Assembly: GCA_032622095.1 (NCBI GenBank)
Contig: CP136065.1
Location: 152,155,577 to 152,219,576, forward strand
DNA from: Siphonodentalium dalli
Lineage: Eukaryota; Mollusca; Scaphopoda; Gadilida; Siphonodentaliidae
Length of the DNA: 64,000 nt
Reading direction: 5' to 3'
Shown here: positions 28,428 to 41,142 of the stretch, in pieces
Layout: each line of letters starts with the position of its first letter
Position numbering within the stretch: the first letter of the stretch is position 1
Translations under genes and position numbers: made by a program
The notes under the pieces: generated by a model
The model's database searches: none
What the model was told of the DNA's origin: nothing
Seen by the model: only the letters and a program-made list of their open reading frames with translations

Positions 28428-28916
28428 TTAAAGGTACTCAATCCGTAAAGAGGGTCCCCATCTCAACAGATTCCAACAACAACAATCCGATCAGAGGGTC
28501 CTATATTACTATTTCTTTGGCTTTGGGGGTAAAAAATATTTGATTCGAGTCGAGGAACCCATCAAACAAAGCTCAGAGTTATTAGATATTGATTTTTGAA
28601 ATTTGTTAATTTCTCGAGATGAGTACTAATAATTGCCGTCAATTTTGAAACCTGCTCGAGATGATTACACCAAAACTCTATTCAAACAGACAAGGATGGA
28701 TAACTCTAAAATCAAGTTGTAATAATCACGCAATTTTGACTACGTACTGGGCCAGAAAGAATTCCCGATAATGAAAAATAATAGATTTCTAAAATCGATA
28801 TCTAACAAATCTGAGCTTTGATGGGTGACTTCCTCGACTCGAATCAAATATTTTTTTACCCCCGACGACATTGAAATAGTAATTGAGATGAGTTTTATCG
28901 GATTGAGTAAGTTTAA
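28428..28916. mobile_element. TTAA-flanked MITE, copy 3, with empty-site controls
   Basis: Inserted in the tandem repeat at CAAATA-TTAA-CTGATTC. The sister units at about 28030, 28156 and 28320 show the uninterrupted sequence, which demonstrates that TTAA is duplicated on insertion. The right tip has decayed (ATTGAGTAAG). Confidence 0.9.
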
Positions 28917-29281
28917 CTGATTCAAACCATTTTTTTTGCAATTTTTTCACCGTTAGCGTGATAACTCAATGAATTTTTTTTCAAGAGTTAATTGCTATGC
29001 ATAACTCAATGAAATATTAAACAATTTCAACACCTGTGCACCTGCTATTCGAAATTTGGTTGGGCTGAAATTTTGCTGGGTGAGTACCAATTTACTTTAT
29101 TCAAATACCAAAATTGTCTTTTATTCGATTCTATTGAATACCCAGAATTTGTTATCGACTGCCAATAAACTCGACATATAGCATCTTAGATGCGTACCCC
29201 TTGTTTTTATTAAAAACTTGACGGGCAACACTGGAAAGGGTCTAAGCATTGAACAACATTCTAAAAATAACATATAAAGAT

Positions 29282-29640
29282 GTCCCTAAATTACTGTTTC
29301 TTTGGCTTCGGGGGTAAAACAAACATTTGATCTATATAAGTCGAGGAACCCACCATCAAAGCTCAGAGTTAATAGATTTCGATTTTTGAAATCTGTTATT
29401 TTTCACCATCTGGAATATTTGGCGACCTGGCCAAAATCAGCTGACTTCGTACCAAAATCGTACGAGAGGTCACGCAAGGTCGCGGCACCATGTGTGATCA
29501 GTGGCACAATTAATTTCGGAATAGAATTCGATGAAAAGTATACGGTATGTTGTGATAGTCGACGTGCGGTTACATGCATTTTACTTATTTCCGAATCGGT
29601 AATTTTCCGCTACCTTATGGGCAAGCATAATTTATAATAA
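29282..29640. repeat. Truncated MITE fragment
   Basis: Carries the inner part of the TTAA family (TTTCTTTGGCTTCGGGGGTA, CTCAGAGTTAATAGATTTC) without either tip. A 111-codon ORF through it (29302-29637) is not protein-like. Confidence 0.6.
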
Positions 29641-29663
29641 AACATGGTAGATAACAAGACTAT

Positions 29664-29773
29664 TGCATCATATAAAACACTCTACTCAAAGAGAAAGTGT
29701 GGGTGCATGGACATCGTGTCCCGCGTACTAATATATCCACCCACACTTTCTCTTTAAGTATAGAGTGATTTAT
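29664..29773. repeat. Hairpin element
   Basis: Arms AAAGAGAAAGTGTGGGTG and CACCCACACTTTCTCTTTA, with outer CACTCTACT / AGTATAGAGTG and a 40-bp loop. Probably a tiny MITE. Confidence 0.65.
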
Positions 29774-29920
29774 GGTATAGTTATAGTCTGTCTGTCGCTT
29801 TAAATTGTTATTACTTTTTTCTTTGTAATCTTATACCCCGTGAGTGGTCGTATATATATTGAATACAATTAATTCATACGCCTTTATGGACATCCTAAAT
29901 GTGATACGTATGACACCGGG

Positions 29921-29960
<40 letters not shown>
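29921..29960. repeat. (AT)n microsatellite
   Basis: Pure AT dinucleotide run. Confidence 0.9.
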
Positions 29961-29964
<4 letters not shown>

Positions 29965-31958
29965 ACCGTGAACGGGAGTAGGCCCTATATTATGTTCAAC
30001 GAATTATTCGAATAGTTTCGGTCCTTGTTGCAATTATGGACAATCCCACACATTGCATGCCTACGCATATTTGTAACGAGAAGGACCGAAAGGCGTCTGT
30101 AAAATAAATGCTGATTCGAAATGATGTATATAGCCAATTATGTGACACCACGCAAACAATTACAGATGCCATCATATATACACGGTCCACTTACCGTATA
30201 CTATATATTCAATATTGTTCATGTGCAACATACCTGCTAATCGAAAAATAATATGCCTATTATATTACAAAGAACTCGGACTCGAGTTTGATTTTCGCCT
30301 CGAATGGTAAGAGGTCCAATTAATAACATTTGCATTGTATCTATCATCTTAATCGAAATTCTCACGTAGCCAATTGGATTAAAAAAAAATCTCGCCCATG
30401 CACATGCGCATCTGTCCATATAACAGATCCCAGATATGCCAGTTTTTGGTGTACTGGGCAGTTATAACCGGTCGTTTTTGGGTTATATAGGCATTTCTCG
30501 TGTTGTTCAACTCCGCACATTATATATATACTTATGGTAGAGCTGTTTTCCGAGCTGTAGTTTTTCCAGAAGAGAGTTCAGTGGGGGAATTATCCATCAG
30601 AGTTTAACAACAGCAAGTTGACCAAATATCTATACACACAAAATAATGTACATACTCAGGACGTCCAATGTCACACAAAGTCAACCATCCTCCCATTCTA
30701 TTCAGCGTAGGGCATATCTCTATAGAAAAATGTGTCAGCTTTTATCCGTCCGTCGACTATTTCCGTTAGCACACCCTATATACAGGTGAAATCTCTCATC
30801 CCAACCTTTGTATGGACCTTCGGATTGACCTCTAGATGGGAACATACACCCCACAGTTAAAACTATTTTTAAACATGGCTGTCAGTGGCCATCTTGAATT
30901 TCATCATTTGAATCCACCGACACACCATGAAGCCCACAATTATTGACGAAATGTTTTGAAATTATACAGGCATGTTTGTATGGGATCACCTCCAGATGGG
31001 AGATATTTAATTTAATTTGAATTCGGATGACCTCTAGCTGGGACTCGTCGACTTTTTCCCGAAATTCTTTGAGAAACATAGCCACCAGCATCTTGGATAT
31101 CACATTTCAATCGATCGGCACATCCTATATATATATAGCGCCCACATTATGTTATTGGAGAATTGTTTCGAAAATTTGCAGACATGTTTGGGATCACACC
31201 TATGGGAGCTACCGAATGAACGATTTGCGATGAAAACATGGCTGACGGCAGCCATCTTCGATTTTACTCTTTGCACGAGTAAATAATTTTACCATACAAA
31301 CTACAGTCACCACACCCCTCGTTCTATCGTCACCAAACTTTGTATGGATCTCTTGGGTGACCACTAGATGGGAGCCTTCAGCATAAACCAGAATTAGGGT
31401 TGGTGGGTGTCTGGGATTTGTGTTGGGGGCCTGCATGGACAGAAACACTTCATTTCCCCATCCCTAAATAAACAAAATTGTCTCCGCATAAGAACTATAT
31501 ATAATCCCTGATCATGTAGATAACGACCACCACTACTAAATTTATTGGATAAAATCCCAATCGAAGTTGGTCACTAGTTGATAAAAATTGGCAACGCCAT
31601 TGTAGTTTTGATGACAACTACTTTGTGGTCTGACGGATTTTTCATTTTTGGCGACCATACAGTATTTTCATGTTTTTGAGACGAGAGCAAGGTGTTTCAC
31701 AGCTAATTCGCATTGTGGAACCAAAATAGACCATATATTATCACTATAAGGAGAGTTTACTGATGCGTATATATATATATATATATATATACATGTCACA
31801 TACCTAACAAATCCCAATCAACACTTTTTTGTGCTCCAAATTCGAAGCAGTCGTTCATTTCCCAAGCCAAATATGAGGTGTTACGTAGCGGATCCGACTT
31901 GCCCACTAATGAATATGTGAGGCATGCATCTACATTTTGATATATACCGCGTGGTTTG
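29961..31958. other. Intergenic, degenerate repeats
   Basis: Between 30770 and 31390 several imperfect copies of CCTCTAGATGGGA / CCACTAGATGGGA recur about 150-250 bp apart, an old tandem repeat. Another (AT)n run lies near 31768-31790. No coding gene seen. Confidence 0.4.
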
Positions 31959-32384
31959 TATGGAGCCCCGGAGGTGACATCTGATTTTTCGTGGCCACGA
32001 GAATATGAAGACTTCGTATTCTCGTGGTCACGACTTACTTCTCGTGGCCATGACTTCATATTCTCGTGGCCATGACTTTATTCCCGTGCATGGCCACGAC
32101 TTCACAACGACTTTATTCTCGTGGCCAATACTTCATAATCTCGTGGCCACGACTTCATATTCTCGTGGCCACGACTTTATTCTCGTGGCAACGACTTCAT
32201 AATTTCGTGGTCAAGACTTGATATTCTCGTGGCTACGACTTCATATTCTCGTGGCTACGACTTCATATTCTCGTGGCTACGACTTTCTTCTCGTGGCCAT
32301 GACTTCATATTCTCGTGGCCACGACATCATATTCTCGTGGCCACGACTTTATAAAAAGATCGGATGTCACCTCCGGGGCTCTAT
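31959..32384. mobile_element. Satellite element with CGTGGCCACG core and shared tips
   Basis: The tips are inverted 22-bp repeats (GGAGCCCCGGAGGTGACATC against GATGTCACCTCCGGGGCTC). Between them lie about 16 units of 20-22 bp, TTCTCGTGGCCACGACTTCA, centred on the perfect palindrome CGTGGCCACG. The tips are nearly the same as the outer end of the Polinton TIR (GGAGTCCGGGAGGTGAC at 3047), where the units are instead CGTGCGCACG. No ORF of its own. Mobilisation mechanism unknown. Confidence 0.75.
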
Positions 32385-32517
32385 GCATAGTTAAGTGACC
32401 TTCCGATAATATATACCAAAATAACAAGATTTTCCTTTTGTATAAAAAGTTCGCATCATGCACCATCAGCCACATGTTAATTATGAGGGAAGTTCACTAT
32501 AACGTTGACTGGAACAT

Positions 32518-33681
32518 ATGTATGTGTTACACTCAGATTGTGAAATCAGTCATTTCGTGAAAAGACTAAATATTTTAGTCATGTCATGAAACCACTGTGG
32601 GGGCAGTCACTTCATGAAATGACTAAAACTTTACATCCCTTCACGAAATGACTAGAATTTGAGCCCAGGCATTTCATGAAATGAATAAAATAGTTTGTGC
32701 TTTATGATTGGCGTGTTGTAGATTGGACAACAAGCAAATATTCATTTATCGATAATTTTATTCATATAAATTGAACATAAACATGATAGCATTTAAAACT
32801 ACTAGAATTTATATACACTTAAACGTGAAATAACACAGTACTTCACTTGTTCGAACATTTCTTGGGACCATTGCACAAGTATTTGATGAAACCTTGACCA
32901 CACATATCAATGTCTTGACAACAGCTTCGTGGAGAGAAACCTGATTGTCTGTGACAATATCACTCTGTTGCAATATAATAAACGTTAGGGGCATATATCA
33001 AACGGTTTCTGGAATGACGTCACTTCAGAATTCCGCTCTTTGTAGCTAACTTATATATCCTGGTCATTTTCACTTCTGCGGCCACAACGATCACGGTCTC
33101 CCGATGGATTCGGAACAGCCACATTGTCTCTACTTCCCCTACCACTAACTCGATGCAGCATATGGACTCCTTCTTTAAACTCGCGGAGAAACAAAAGTGT
33201 CGGTTAAACAATCTTGTATTCAGGCTATTCCTGTATTCAGATAGTTTTTTGAGAGCTGCAAAAATTAATTCCCATAGACCAATCCTTGGAGTTTTGTCAT
33301 CTATCCACACCAGAAACAGGTCCTTAATGTCACCGCTAGCTCGTTCAACTGAACCCTGACTATGGGGGTGCCTGGGTTTCCCATGCACTATGGATATTAA
33401 GATGGCCACATATAGCAGTAAGTTCGGTTATGTTTTCTCACGCTTTGACTTAATGCTTTTAGGCTGTGTAAACAAATTCACAATATTTCATGAAATAACT
33501 GAAAGTTGTATTCATTTCACGAAGTGACTGACCCTCACAGGCAGACTGTGAAAAGAAATTCACAATATTTAAGCCATTTAATGAAATGACTGAAAGTTTT
33601 AGTCATTTCATGAAGTGGCTGACCATCACAATGGTTTCACGAAATGACTGATTTGACAGTATGACTGTAACATATACACAC
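32518..33681. mobile_element. TIR element with TCATTTCATGAAATGA arrays and integrase remnant
   Basis: The ends pair as inverted repeats of about 45 bp (GTTACACTCAGATTGTGAAATC against GATTTGACAGTATGACTGTAAC). Just inside each end lie four to six copies of a palindromic unit TCATTTCATGAAATGACT (32548-32700 and 33480-33655). The body encodes an integrase remnant on the minus strand, so this is a deletion derivative of an integrase-bearing transposon. Confidence 0.7.
33020..33409 (-). pseudogene. rve-type integrase fragment (KRBA2/GINGER-like)
   Basis: 129 codons. The first 60 residues carry the end of an integrase core: VHGKPRHPHSQGSVERASG includes the third catalytic residue (Glu in SVER), followed by a WIDDKTPRIGLWELIFAALK helix. 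This signature is typical of cellular and transposon integrases annotated as KRAB-A domain-containing 2-like in invertebrates. The first two catalytic aspartates are absent and the sequence diverges after about residue 65. Non-functional remnant inside the TIR element. Confidence 0.7.
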
Positions 33682-35798
33682 CTGCGCTGTGTGCACTAAT
33701 TTGCCACGATACCCCATCATTGTGTAAAGTTTTTATAACTTCTTTCTGCGTAATCGACTGTCAATTGATATGCCTCCCAAATAAATGAGACCACCCTCAG
33801 CCACCCTTGTTGATTTAGCGAGATTTTTAAACTTGTTTCTCTTTCCCGGAACAATTGTATTTCCAAGAAAGCCACACCTATATAAACAGATTAGTTTCTT
33901 TAAACAAAATTAAAGCTGCTTTCAGGGAATGCCAAAAACCCGTTACGTATCTTATGATATGGTTACGTTCCTGGGTACGTATACGGTGTTCTCCCAATGT
34001 ATTACCATAATCGCCGACCCAATTAGGGATGAAATAACTAAAAAACTTCGAATGATAAACATATCAAAACGAAACGTATAATTTATTACAACCCGTTTTC
34101 CAAAACGTTCTGGTCATATCAGTATACCTCATACAGGTGGCGTGTTAACCAACGAGTACCAGCACGTTACAGTTTCCAAGAAAAGTCTGAATACGAGTTT
34201 GTTTAACGGTCACTTTTGTATCTCCACGAGTTAAAAGAAAGTCTTTATGTCCTCGAGAGCATTTTCTTCTTGGAGATTTTATACAACAAGCGATCACATT
34301 ATTATGTAATAGAAGGCTGGAAAATCGCTTTCCTGGTACTAGTTATGTGGGATACAGGGGTTGAATATTTTCGTGGAGCCCAGTGCGGAGCTTTAGACAC
34401 ATTCTGAGTAATGTTCATGAGGATATTGCTGAAGGTGGTGGTTGCTCGTCGACACCACCTGCAATCTTTCTCCTTCAGGTACAAGTACTTCATGATTTTC
34501 TCTTCCTGAAATACAAAGAGCACAAATAAATATGTATGAACAAAGAGTTTACGACAATTAAGCATTGGCATCATTTACCGGACGCAAAACGCATGCAGGA
34601 CTGATGGGTACGGTCAAATATCCACGGAATAGTACATTAACGGGCTCGAGTGGCTGATGAATGTACTTTTGGTGATGCGATTCTTTTAAACAATAAACAG
34701 AAAATTTTATCAAGTTCTATTGGTATGTATTATCGGAAGGTTACTTATCACGACACGGTGAAAAAAAATAAAAAATAACACCGTTAATGTGCCCACCTGT
34801 CTAATAGAATTTCGACGAATTTATCGGCTGTATATTCACTCTAAATAGACCATAGCGTACTGTATGTTATGTCAAAATGAAGATGAATGTCTCTCATATT
34901 GGGATCATTAACGTTGTTGCCATCAAAACCACAATAGCGTTGTCTTTTTTATCAACTAGAAACCAACTTAGATTGGGATTTTATCCAATTATTTGTAATT
35001 TAGAAGTGGTGGACGTTAATAATTATAGTCATATGATCAGGGATTATGCGGAGACTACCAGCGGGGTGTCAAAATGTATTTAAGGTGGGACAATGAAGTG
35101 GTTCTGCATGTCGAAGAATGCTCACCCTCGACTATTTCTCAGACAGAGAACCAGTGAAACTGTCAGTCGTTGGGTCTAATACCTTTCTACACGTGGGACT
35201 GTATGAGGTTCATGGTAATATATATGTATATTACCTCTCCATATCGATTTTTCTCTCGCCTCCGCATCAATAACATAATCAAGCACGTTAAAACGGCGTT
35301 TCCTAACACCACAACGGCCAAACGCAAACCACAACGCAGAAACGGTTGGTCAGTCTGATATTATTAGGAGACATTTTCCCGAGTATGGGTGTTTACTGCT
35401 TCGCTATTCTGGCCGTGCCAATGGAGCGATCGGGATATCTGGCAGGACAACACATTTCGGGTTTCACGCGATGCGAGTTATTTTAGGAAATTGTTGTAAG
35501 GCTGATCTGGCCGTGTCAATGGAGCTATGGAGCGATGGGGATATCTCGTAGGACACAATTCTGGTTTTCGCTGGTGTATCTTCGCGGATGTCTCATTGTT
35601 GCATGCAATACGTACCATTTATGACCGCGTTAATTGCTTTCGATATTTAGGTAAGAAACATGGCTGGGCCACTCTTGAAGATTTCATTGCGGGAACACAA
35701 TGCATTATATAACAGCTAACTTTGCTGATGAAGTATGTCTCAGTTGTAATGTAGAATGAAGGTCGTATTGCGAAGTATCGGGCGTGTATTTTCGGTGT
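33682..35798. other. Intergenic
   Basis: Short ORFs up to 90 codons with no recognised similarity. A segment at 35400-35720 recurs in diverged form at 36885-37100 (GGCTGATCTGGCCGTGTCAAT / GGCTAATCTGGCCGTGTCAAT; GACCGCGTTAATTGC), showing an old segmental duplication. Confidence 0.45.
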
Positions 35799-36457
35799 GA
35801 CTAAACACCGCCCGGACCGCCCAGGGCTGTGGAGTATAGGGGTGATTTTATGTGCAGATATGGACACTAAAATCACCCCTAGATGCAACATGGGCGGCCC
35901 GGGCTGTTAGCTTCGTTATCGGTAAACATATTCGGCGATGCCGCATTTTGGGGGTTAATTGCCAGGCTTTTGTTGGCGATTCGCCCTTGTTTTTTCGTGA
36001 GTGTAGTCGAGGGTAGTTCCGCAACATATATGTAAGGAGTTATTAGAAGTACGAGGGCATTACGAGGGTCTGGGCTGTGAGTTTTTGTTATTGCAGTGGG
36101 GGCAAAATTTTGTAACTCTGGCTGAATCTGCCAAGTTTAGGGGTTAATATCGGTATTTCTGTTTGGCCGTGACCACCCTCCGTGCGTATGTGGGTTTCAT
36201 TGACACCCGCACACAGATATGGACACTAAAATCACACATAGACGCAACAGGGGCGGTCCGGGCTGTTAGCTTTATTCGCGTCGAACATATTCGCCGATGC
36301 CGGCATTTTGAGGGTTACTAGCGACACTTCTGTGTGGTCGCGACCCCTGTCCGTGCGTGAGCGGCTTTCCATGACACCCATGCTCATATATTGCACCTAA
36401 AATCACCCCTATATTCCACAGGGGCGGTCCGGGCTGGTCCGGGCGGTGTTTAGTCAC
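35799..36457. mobile_element. TIR element with GC-rich ends
   Basis: GTGACTAAACACCGCCCGGA at the left pairs with TCCGGGCGGTGTTTAGTCAC at the right, extending inward through GGGCTGTGGAGTATAGGGGTG / CACCCCTATATTCCACAGGGG (about 55 bp). Internal copies of GATATGGACACTAAAATCAC suggest partial duplication. No ORF. It splits the duplicated segment noted beside it. Confidence 0.7.
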
Positions 36458-36479
36458 ACCCTGTATTTTTGGTCCGCAT

Positions 36480-37890
36480 TTAGAGGCTTTCTGGTGTGGG
36501 GTGAATGAGAAAGCTGCGTAATAAAAATTCTGAGGTGGTTCATTAATGAAACCAATATATTCTATATTATAATTTATATGGGTTTCTTGTTATCATTAAC
36601 GCCACCGGTGTATACTGTTCTACAAATATGATCTTGGTGGCGTTACCATTTCTGACTATGGGTTTCTTGTTATCATTAACGCCACCGGTGTATACTGTTC
36701 TACAATTTTTTGAAATATGTGGTCCTATGGGCATTTTATAAATAGATAATTGGTTTTTCCGTTTATTTTGGGACGCGTTAAAGTTGTACTGTGACCCCGA
36801 GAACGGTAAAAGCTGTAGTTGGAATGTCCAAGTTCGTGAAAGTTCTATTGACTATGCCGATGATTTGAGAAGCTTCATTGTTTTAGGATATTGTAGAAAG
36901 GCTAATCTGGCCGTGTCAATTAAATTGAGCTATAGCGATGGGATATCTCGCAGAACAACACATTTCGGGTTTTCGTGGGGTGTGCATTCGCTGGCTGTCT
37001 TATAATTGCAGTATGTAACTATTATGACCGCGTTAATTGCGTTCGATGTTTAGGTATGAACAATGGCTGGGCCATGCACACTTGAATATTTTATGGCGGG
37101 AAACAATTTTTGATCCGCATTTAGAAGCTTTCTGGTTTGGTGAATGAAAAACCTGCAGTAATAAGCCGTAGTTTTTTGTAATAATTTGAAGGATTAGTTG
37201 TTTTAACGGAATTCAGAGGCAATTCATGTAACTAATATATTTTATATTATAATTTATATTTATGGCTAATAATATGATCTTGGGGGCGTTACCATTTCTG
37301 ACTATGGTTTTCTTGTTTTGTCTGTCTGTCATCGGCTGTTATTATACATGAACATCCATCCGAATGAACAATAGACCATTACAGTATATATATATATGTT
37401 TATTTCGCGCTCGTGTATAGTGTTTCGCTGATTCTTGGTATGCATGGGCCATGGGCGTTTTATTTATAGAAATGGGAATTTTTTGGACGGATTAAAAGTC
37501 GAACTGCGACCCGGAGGCCGAGTCCGGTAAAATGTGTAGTTAGGAATTATGGTGAGATGCACGAGAAACCTTCAGTGATAAGCCGTATATAGTTGTTGTA
37601 ATAATTTGAAGGATTAGTTGTTTTAACGGAATTATGAGTTGGTCATTCGTGAAACCAATATATTTTGTATTCTATAATTACAATCATGGGTATATAATAT
37701 ATGAATTGAGCGCGTTACCATTTCTGGCATTGGTAACTGAATGGGAGAAAGAGTTAATGTGCAGTGCAGTGGGCGTTTGAAGGCTGAACTCGCTTTTGTC
37801 CTGTCCCGGTCCGATTGAATAAATTCGCTTTTGTCCTGTCCCGGTCCGGTCCGGTTCCGAGAACATTAAGGTCAACATTCAGTTCATATG
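36480..37890. repeat. Diverged tandem duplications
   Basis: ATGGGTTTCTTGTTATCATT continuing to GTATACTGTTCTACAA occurs at 36569 and 36658. A longer unit with TTCTGGTTTGGTGAATGA and AATTTGAAGGATTAGTTGTTT recurs at about 36480, 37120 and 37570. A 27-bp word with TTGTCCTGTCCCGGTCC is doubled at 37794-37855. No gene. Confidence 0.6.
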
Positions 37891-39181
37891 ACACATAAAA
37901 CTTAGAAAAAATATCATGGAAGAATAAAGACTCCGGAATTTTTCAGAGTATTCATAAAGCATGTAGATCGGTATTCCATGTATTGATAAACCTATATATT
38001 ATCTCGATCGATCTCCCAAATTACACAGGAGGTTCAAACGAGCCATGTATGTTTAATCCGCGCCTGTTTTGTATAGTTGACTTAATTGGCTGATCTGCAT
38101 GCATGCAGCTAGACCATACCACGCACACAAGTTTTATGCCTCGCATTGGCGCCACATGCCGGAAAAAAAATTAAGTCGTATATACAAGATAGGATAAGCC
38201 AGTTAAGTTGTATTACACAATATAGGTAAGCAGTACATACACATATTCCAGAGGGTATATCCGTTGGGTGTCAACCTTGGGATTTCCCACTACACCCCCT
38301 TTAATCAGACCTAAATTTCCTTGTCCGAAAAATGAAGCGGTCTATACACAAACGGACAAATACACAGACGCTTTCAATGCATGTTGTGGTATATATCCTC
38401 ACATGAGCTAAGTCATTAAAACGAGTTAAAATATAAATTAAAATATATTTAAATTTAAAAAGAGCACGCCACTTTAAAAACGTATCGCTGTATATAAATA
38501 TCATACGTCAAAGGGAGATCACATCTGCAGAACCGAAAACCTCCTCACTTCTAACGGCCATAATTCACAAACGCCTCAACCGATTATTAATATTCTAACG
38601 CCAGTCGATCGAGTAAACGTTATATTTTCCAATTATAATACACAATTCAAGGATAAACTGTTCCAAAACTTCGAAACCAGACGATGAATAAACAATTCAC
38701 GGAGAGCACCGGCACCTGGGTACCACTTTATCACAGGAGAAAATATACCGCACATTTCAAACTTAATATTTTGTCGATAAAACCCCACCCTTTGTACAAA
38801 ACGTCTTAGTGTATCAACATATATAAATCCAATATTAATTTGCCTAAACCAATCGCATATTTGAATCAAAGCCACCATTCTTCTCCTATATTTTCCTATA
38901 TTTAAGCAATAATTTCAAATATAGTTTTACATTGAAAATGAACACAATGCATGACCTATTGGCGAGCACGCATTGAGTATATACTGATCGTTGACTGGTT
39001 AAACCAGCTTCACGCGTATTTTGTGTACTCTGAAAGCGCTTCGTAATTATCGTTAAATATAGGAAAAGAGTGGCGACTTGGATTCAAATATACGATTGCT
39101 TTGGACAGATTTACTTTAGATATATCAACACATGAAGAAGTTTTGTACAACATGTGGGTTTCTTATCGATATGTATTGAGT
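37891..39181. other. Intergenic
   Basis: No gene. One inverted word pair, GAGAGCACCGGCACCTGGGT at 38702 and its complement at about 39668-39688, brackets MITE copy 4 and may be the tips of a larger old element. Confidence 0.4.
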
Positions 39182-39635
39182 TTAAAGGTACCCAATCCGA
39201 TTAGACGCTCCTAAATTACTATTTCTTTGGCTTTGGGGGTAAAAAATATTTGATTCGAGTCGAGGAACCCACCCTTCAAAACTCAGAGTGATCAGATATC
39301 GATTTTTGAAATGTGTTAATTTTTGGAGATGTGGACCACTTCCACGTCTGAAACGGACAAATTGCGGGTGTAAGGTGGACAACTCTAAAATCAACTGGTT
39401 ATTATTAATCCATTGATTGTAGAGTTATCCATCTTACACCCGCAATTTGTCCGCAATTTGTCTATTTGAGACGTGGAAGTGCCCCACATCTCCAAAATCA
39501 ACACATTTCAAAAATCGATATCTGATCACTCTAAGCTTCGAAGGGTGGGTTCCTCGACTCGAATCAAATATTGTTTACCCCCAAAGCCAAAGAAATAGTA
39601 ATTTAGGAGCATCTGATCGGATTGAGTACCTTTAA
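39182..39635. mobile_element. TTAA-flanked MITE, copy 4
   Basis: TTAA-AGGTACCCAATCCGATTAG to GGATTGAGTACCT-TTAA, both targets intact. The arms pair over almost 200 bp, including GATTCGAGTCGAGGAACCCA and CAAATTGCGGGTGTAAG. Confidence 0.88.
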
Positions 39636-41142
39636 ATAGACGTATATTCTCCTGTGACAAAGTGGTACCCAGTTGCCGGTGCTCTCTTTTCGATCAAGAC
39701 ACGTCTAAGAAAAAGAAAATACAAGTGAAATAAATACTCAAGAATAATTGGTTGCAATAAATTCTCATTCAGTAACTAATATTCTAAATTCAAATAGATA
39801 TATTGTGAGTATTTATGATGACGTCGGTTGATAGTCAGCCGAGTTCTTATCAACGTCTTCCCTCACACAGTCTAAAGCTTCATCCACAGATTAGGTTTCG
39901 TGTCACCAATAAAACTTGTTGAATTTTTTCACTTGTCATATCATTTAATGTCTCAATTTCACTGTGATACCGTCAATTCCATAATTATTATTTTTAACCC
40001 TTTCTTTATTAATTGACGAGTAGTTTCATAACGAAATGTTCTGATAATATAAGTTCAACAAACAGCCATAGGTCGTTTGTTGAACTTATTATCTGAACGT
40101 TTTCCTGCAATAAATATAATTCATTCGGTACTCAAATTATCTGTCGTCTGCTTATTTTTCCTGAAAATCCCCCCAGATGAATAAGCCGATTCTTCAGACA
40201 TTTCTGTTTTCCTTGATACATTCTCACTCTCTTGTGCATGGTACTGGGGCAAGATTTTGTTGGTATTGATATACCGGCATCATACCATGAAAAATACTTG
40301 CCACGGTCACAGTCATTTCCCAGCTGTGTTCAGTTTTTCCTCACAGAATTTAAACAAACGCTGTTTATTTCTACCATATCAGGAATAGATCAACACGAAA
40401 CGCTCTTCTCTGTTCCATGCATGCCGTGAAAATGGCTGTTTTTTGCTTGGGTCCTAAATATCGTGTTCAAGATTGTATTTTGAATGACTTCAATGCGTCT
40501 TCTTGAGACATTAGTGTCAGTCGAACATGGAATGTGTACGCAGCGTCTAACGAAGCAGGTTGGAGGGTGAGTATCATTTTGTGATGAAATGTGCTGCCTA
40601 CCAATATTTTACGTAATTCCTTTCCTAACTTTTTAGATCTTTCGGATTTTGATAAATCTGTATTCATAATGAGTAAAGGAAACTATTAATATTTTACGCG
40701 ACATTATCCGATCCTTCTTTGCCAAAGTATTCGATAACTAGCACAGCACCTGCATCGTATAGTACGTCCCTTACTATTATATGGTCGGACTAAAGACTGG
40801 TACATATAGATGAAGCGAAAACCATACAACTTCGTAATATAGCAGCCCCACGGAATATCTCCACAGTGAGACAGACGTGAACATAACTATATATTCGATC
40901 ATTCGACAATATCAAGACGAAATTCAAAGAAACATGAGACGACATATGGTACATAGTATACATGACTAACTACAAACATAAAACAAAATAAAGTACAACA
41001 GATATAGTGGATCTCAAACGAGTTATGTTGGGATATAAGATTTTATGAAACGGGTTTCATAAAATCTTATATCCCTATACATAACGCATTGAAGATCTTG
41101 ATATCACATGAAAAAACTAGAGCTTTATGCCTTTTTAACAAA
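39636..41142. other. Intergenic with two hairpins
   Basis: Hairpins at 40048-40090 (AAGTTCAACAAAC / GTTTGTTGAACTT) and 41034-41081 (GGATATAAGATTTTATGAAA / TTTCATAAAATCTTATATCC). No coding gene recognised. Confidence 0.5.

Noticed and set aside
31990-32350. CRISPR-like direct repeats
   Set aside because: Spacing regions are themselves repeated and very short; it is a satellite array between inverted tips.
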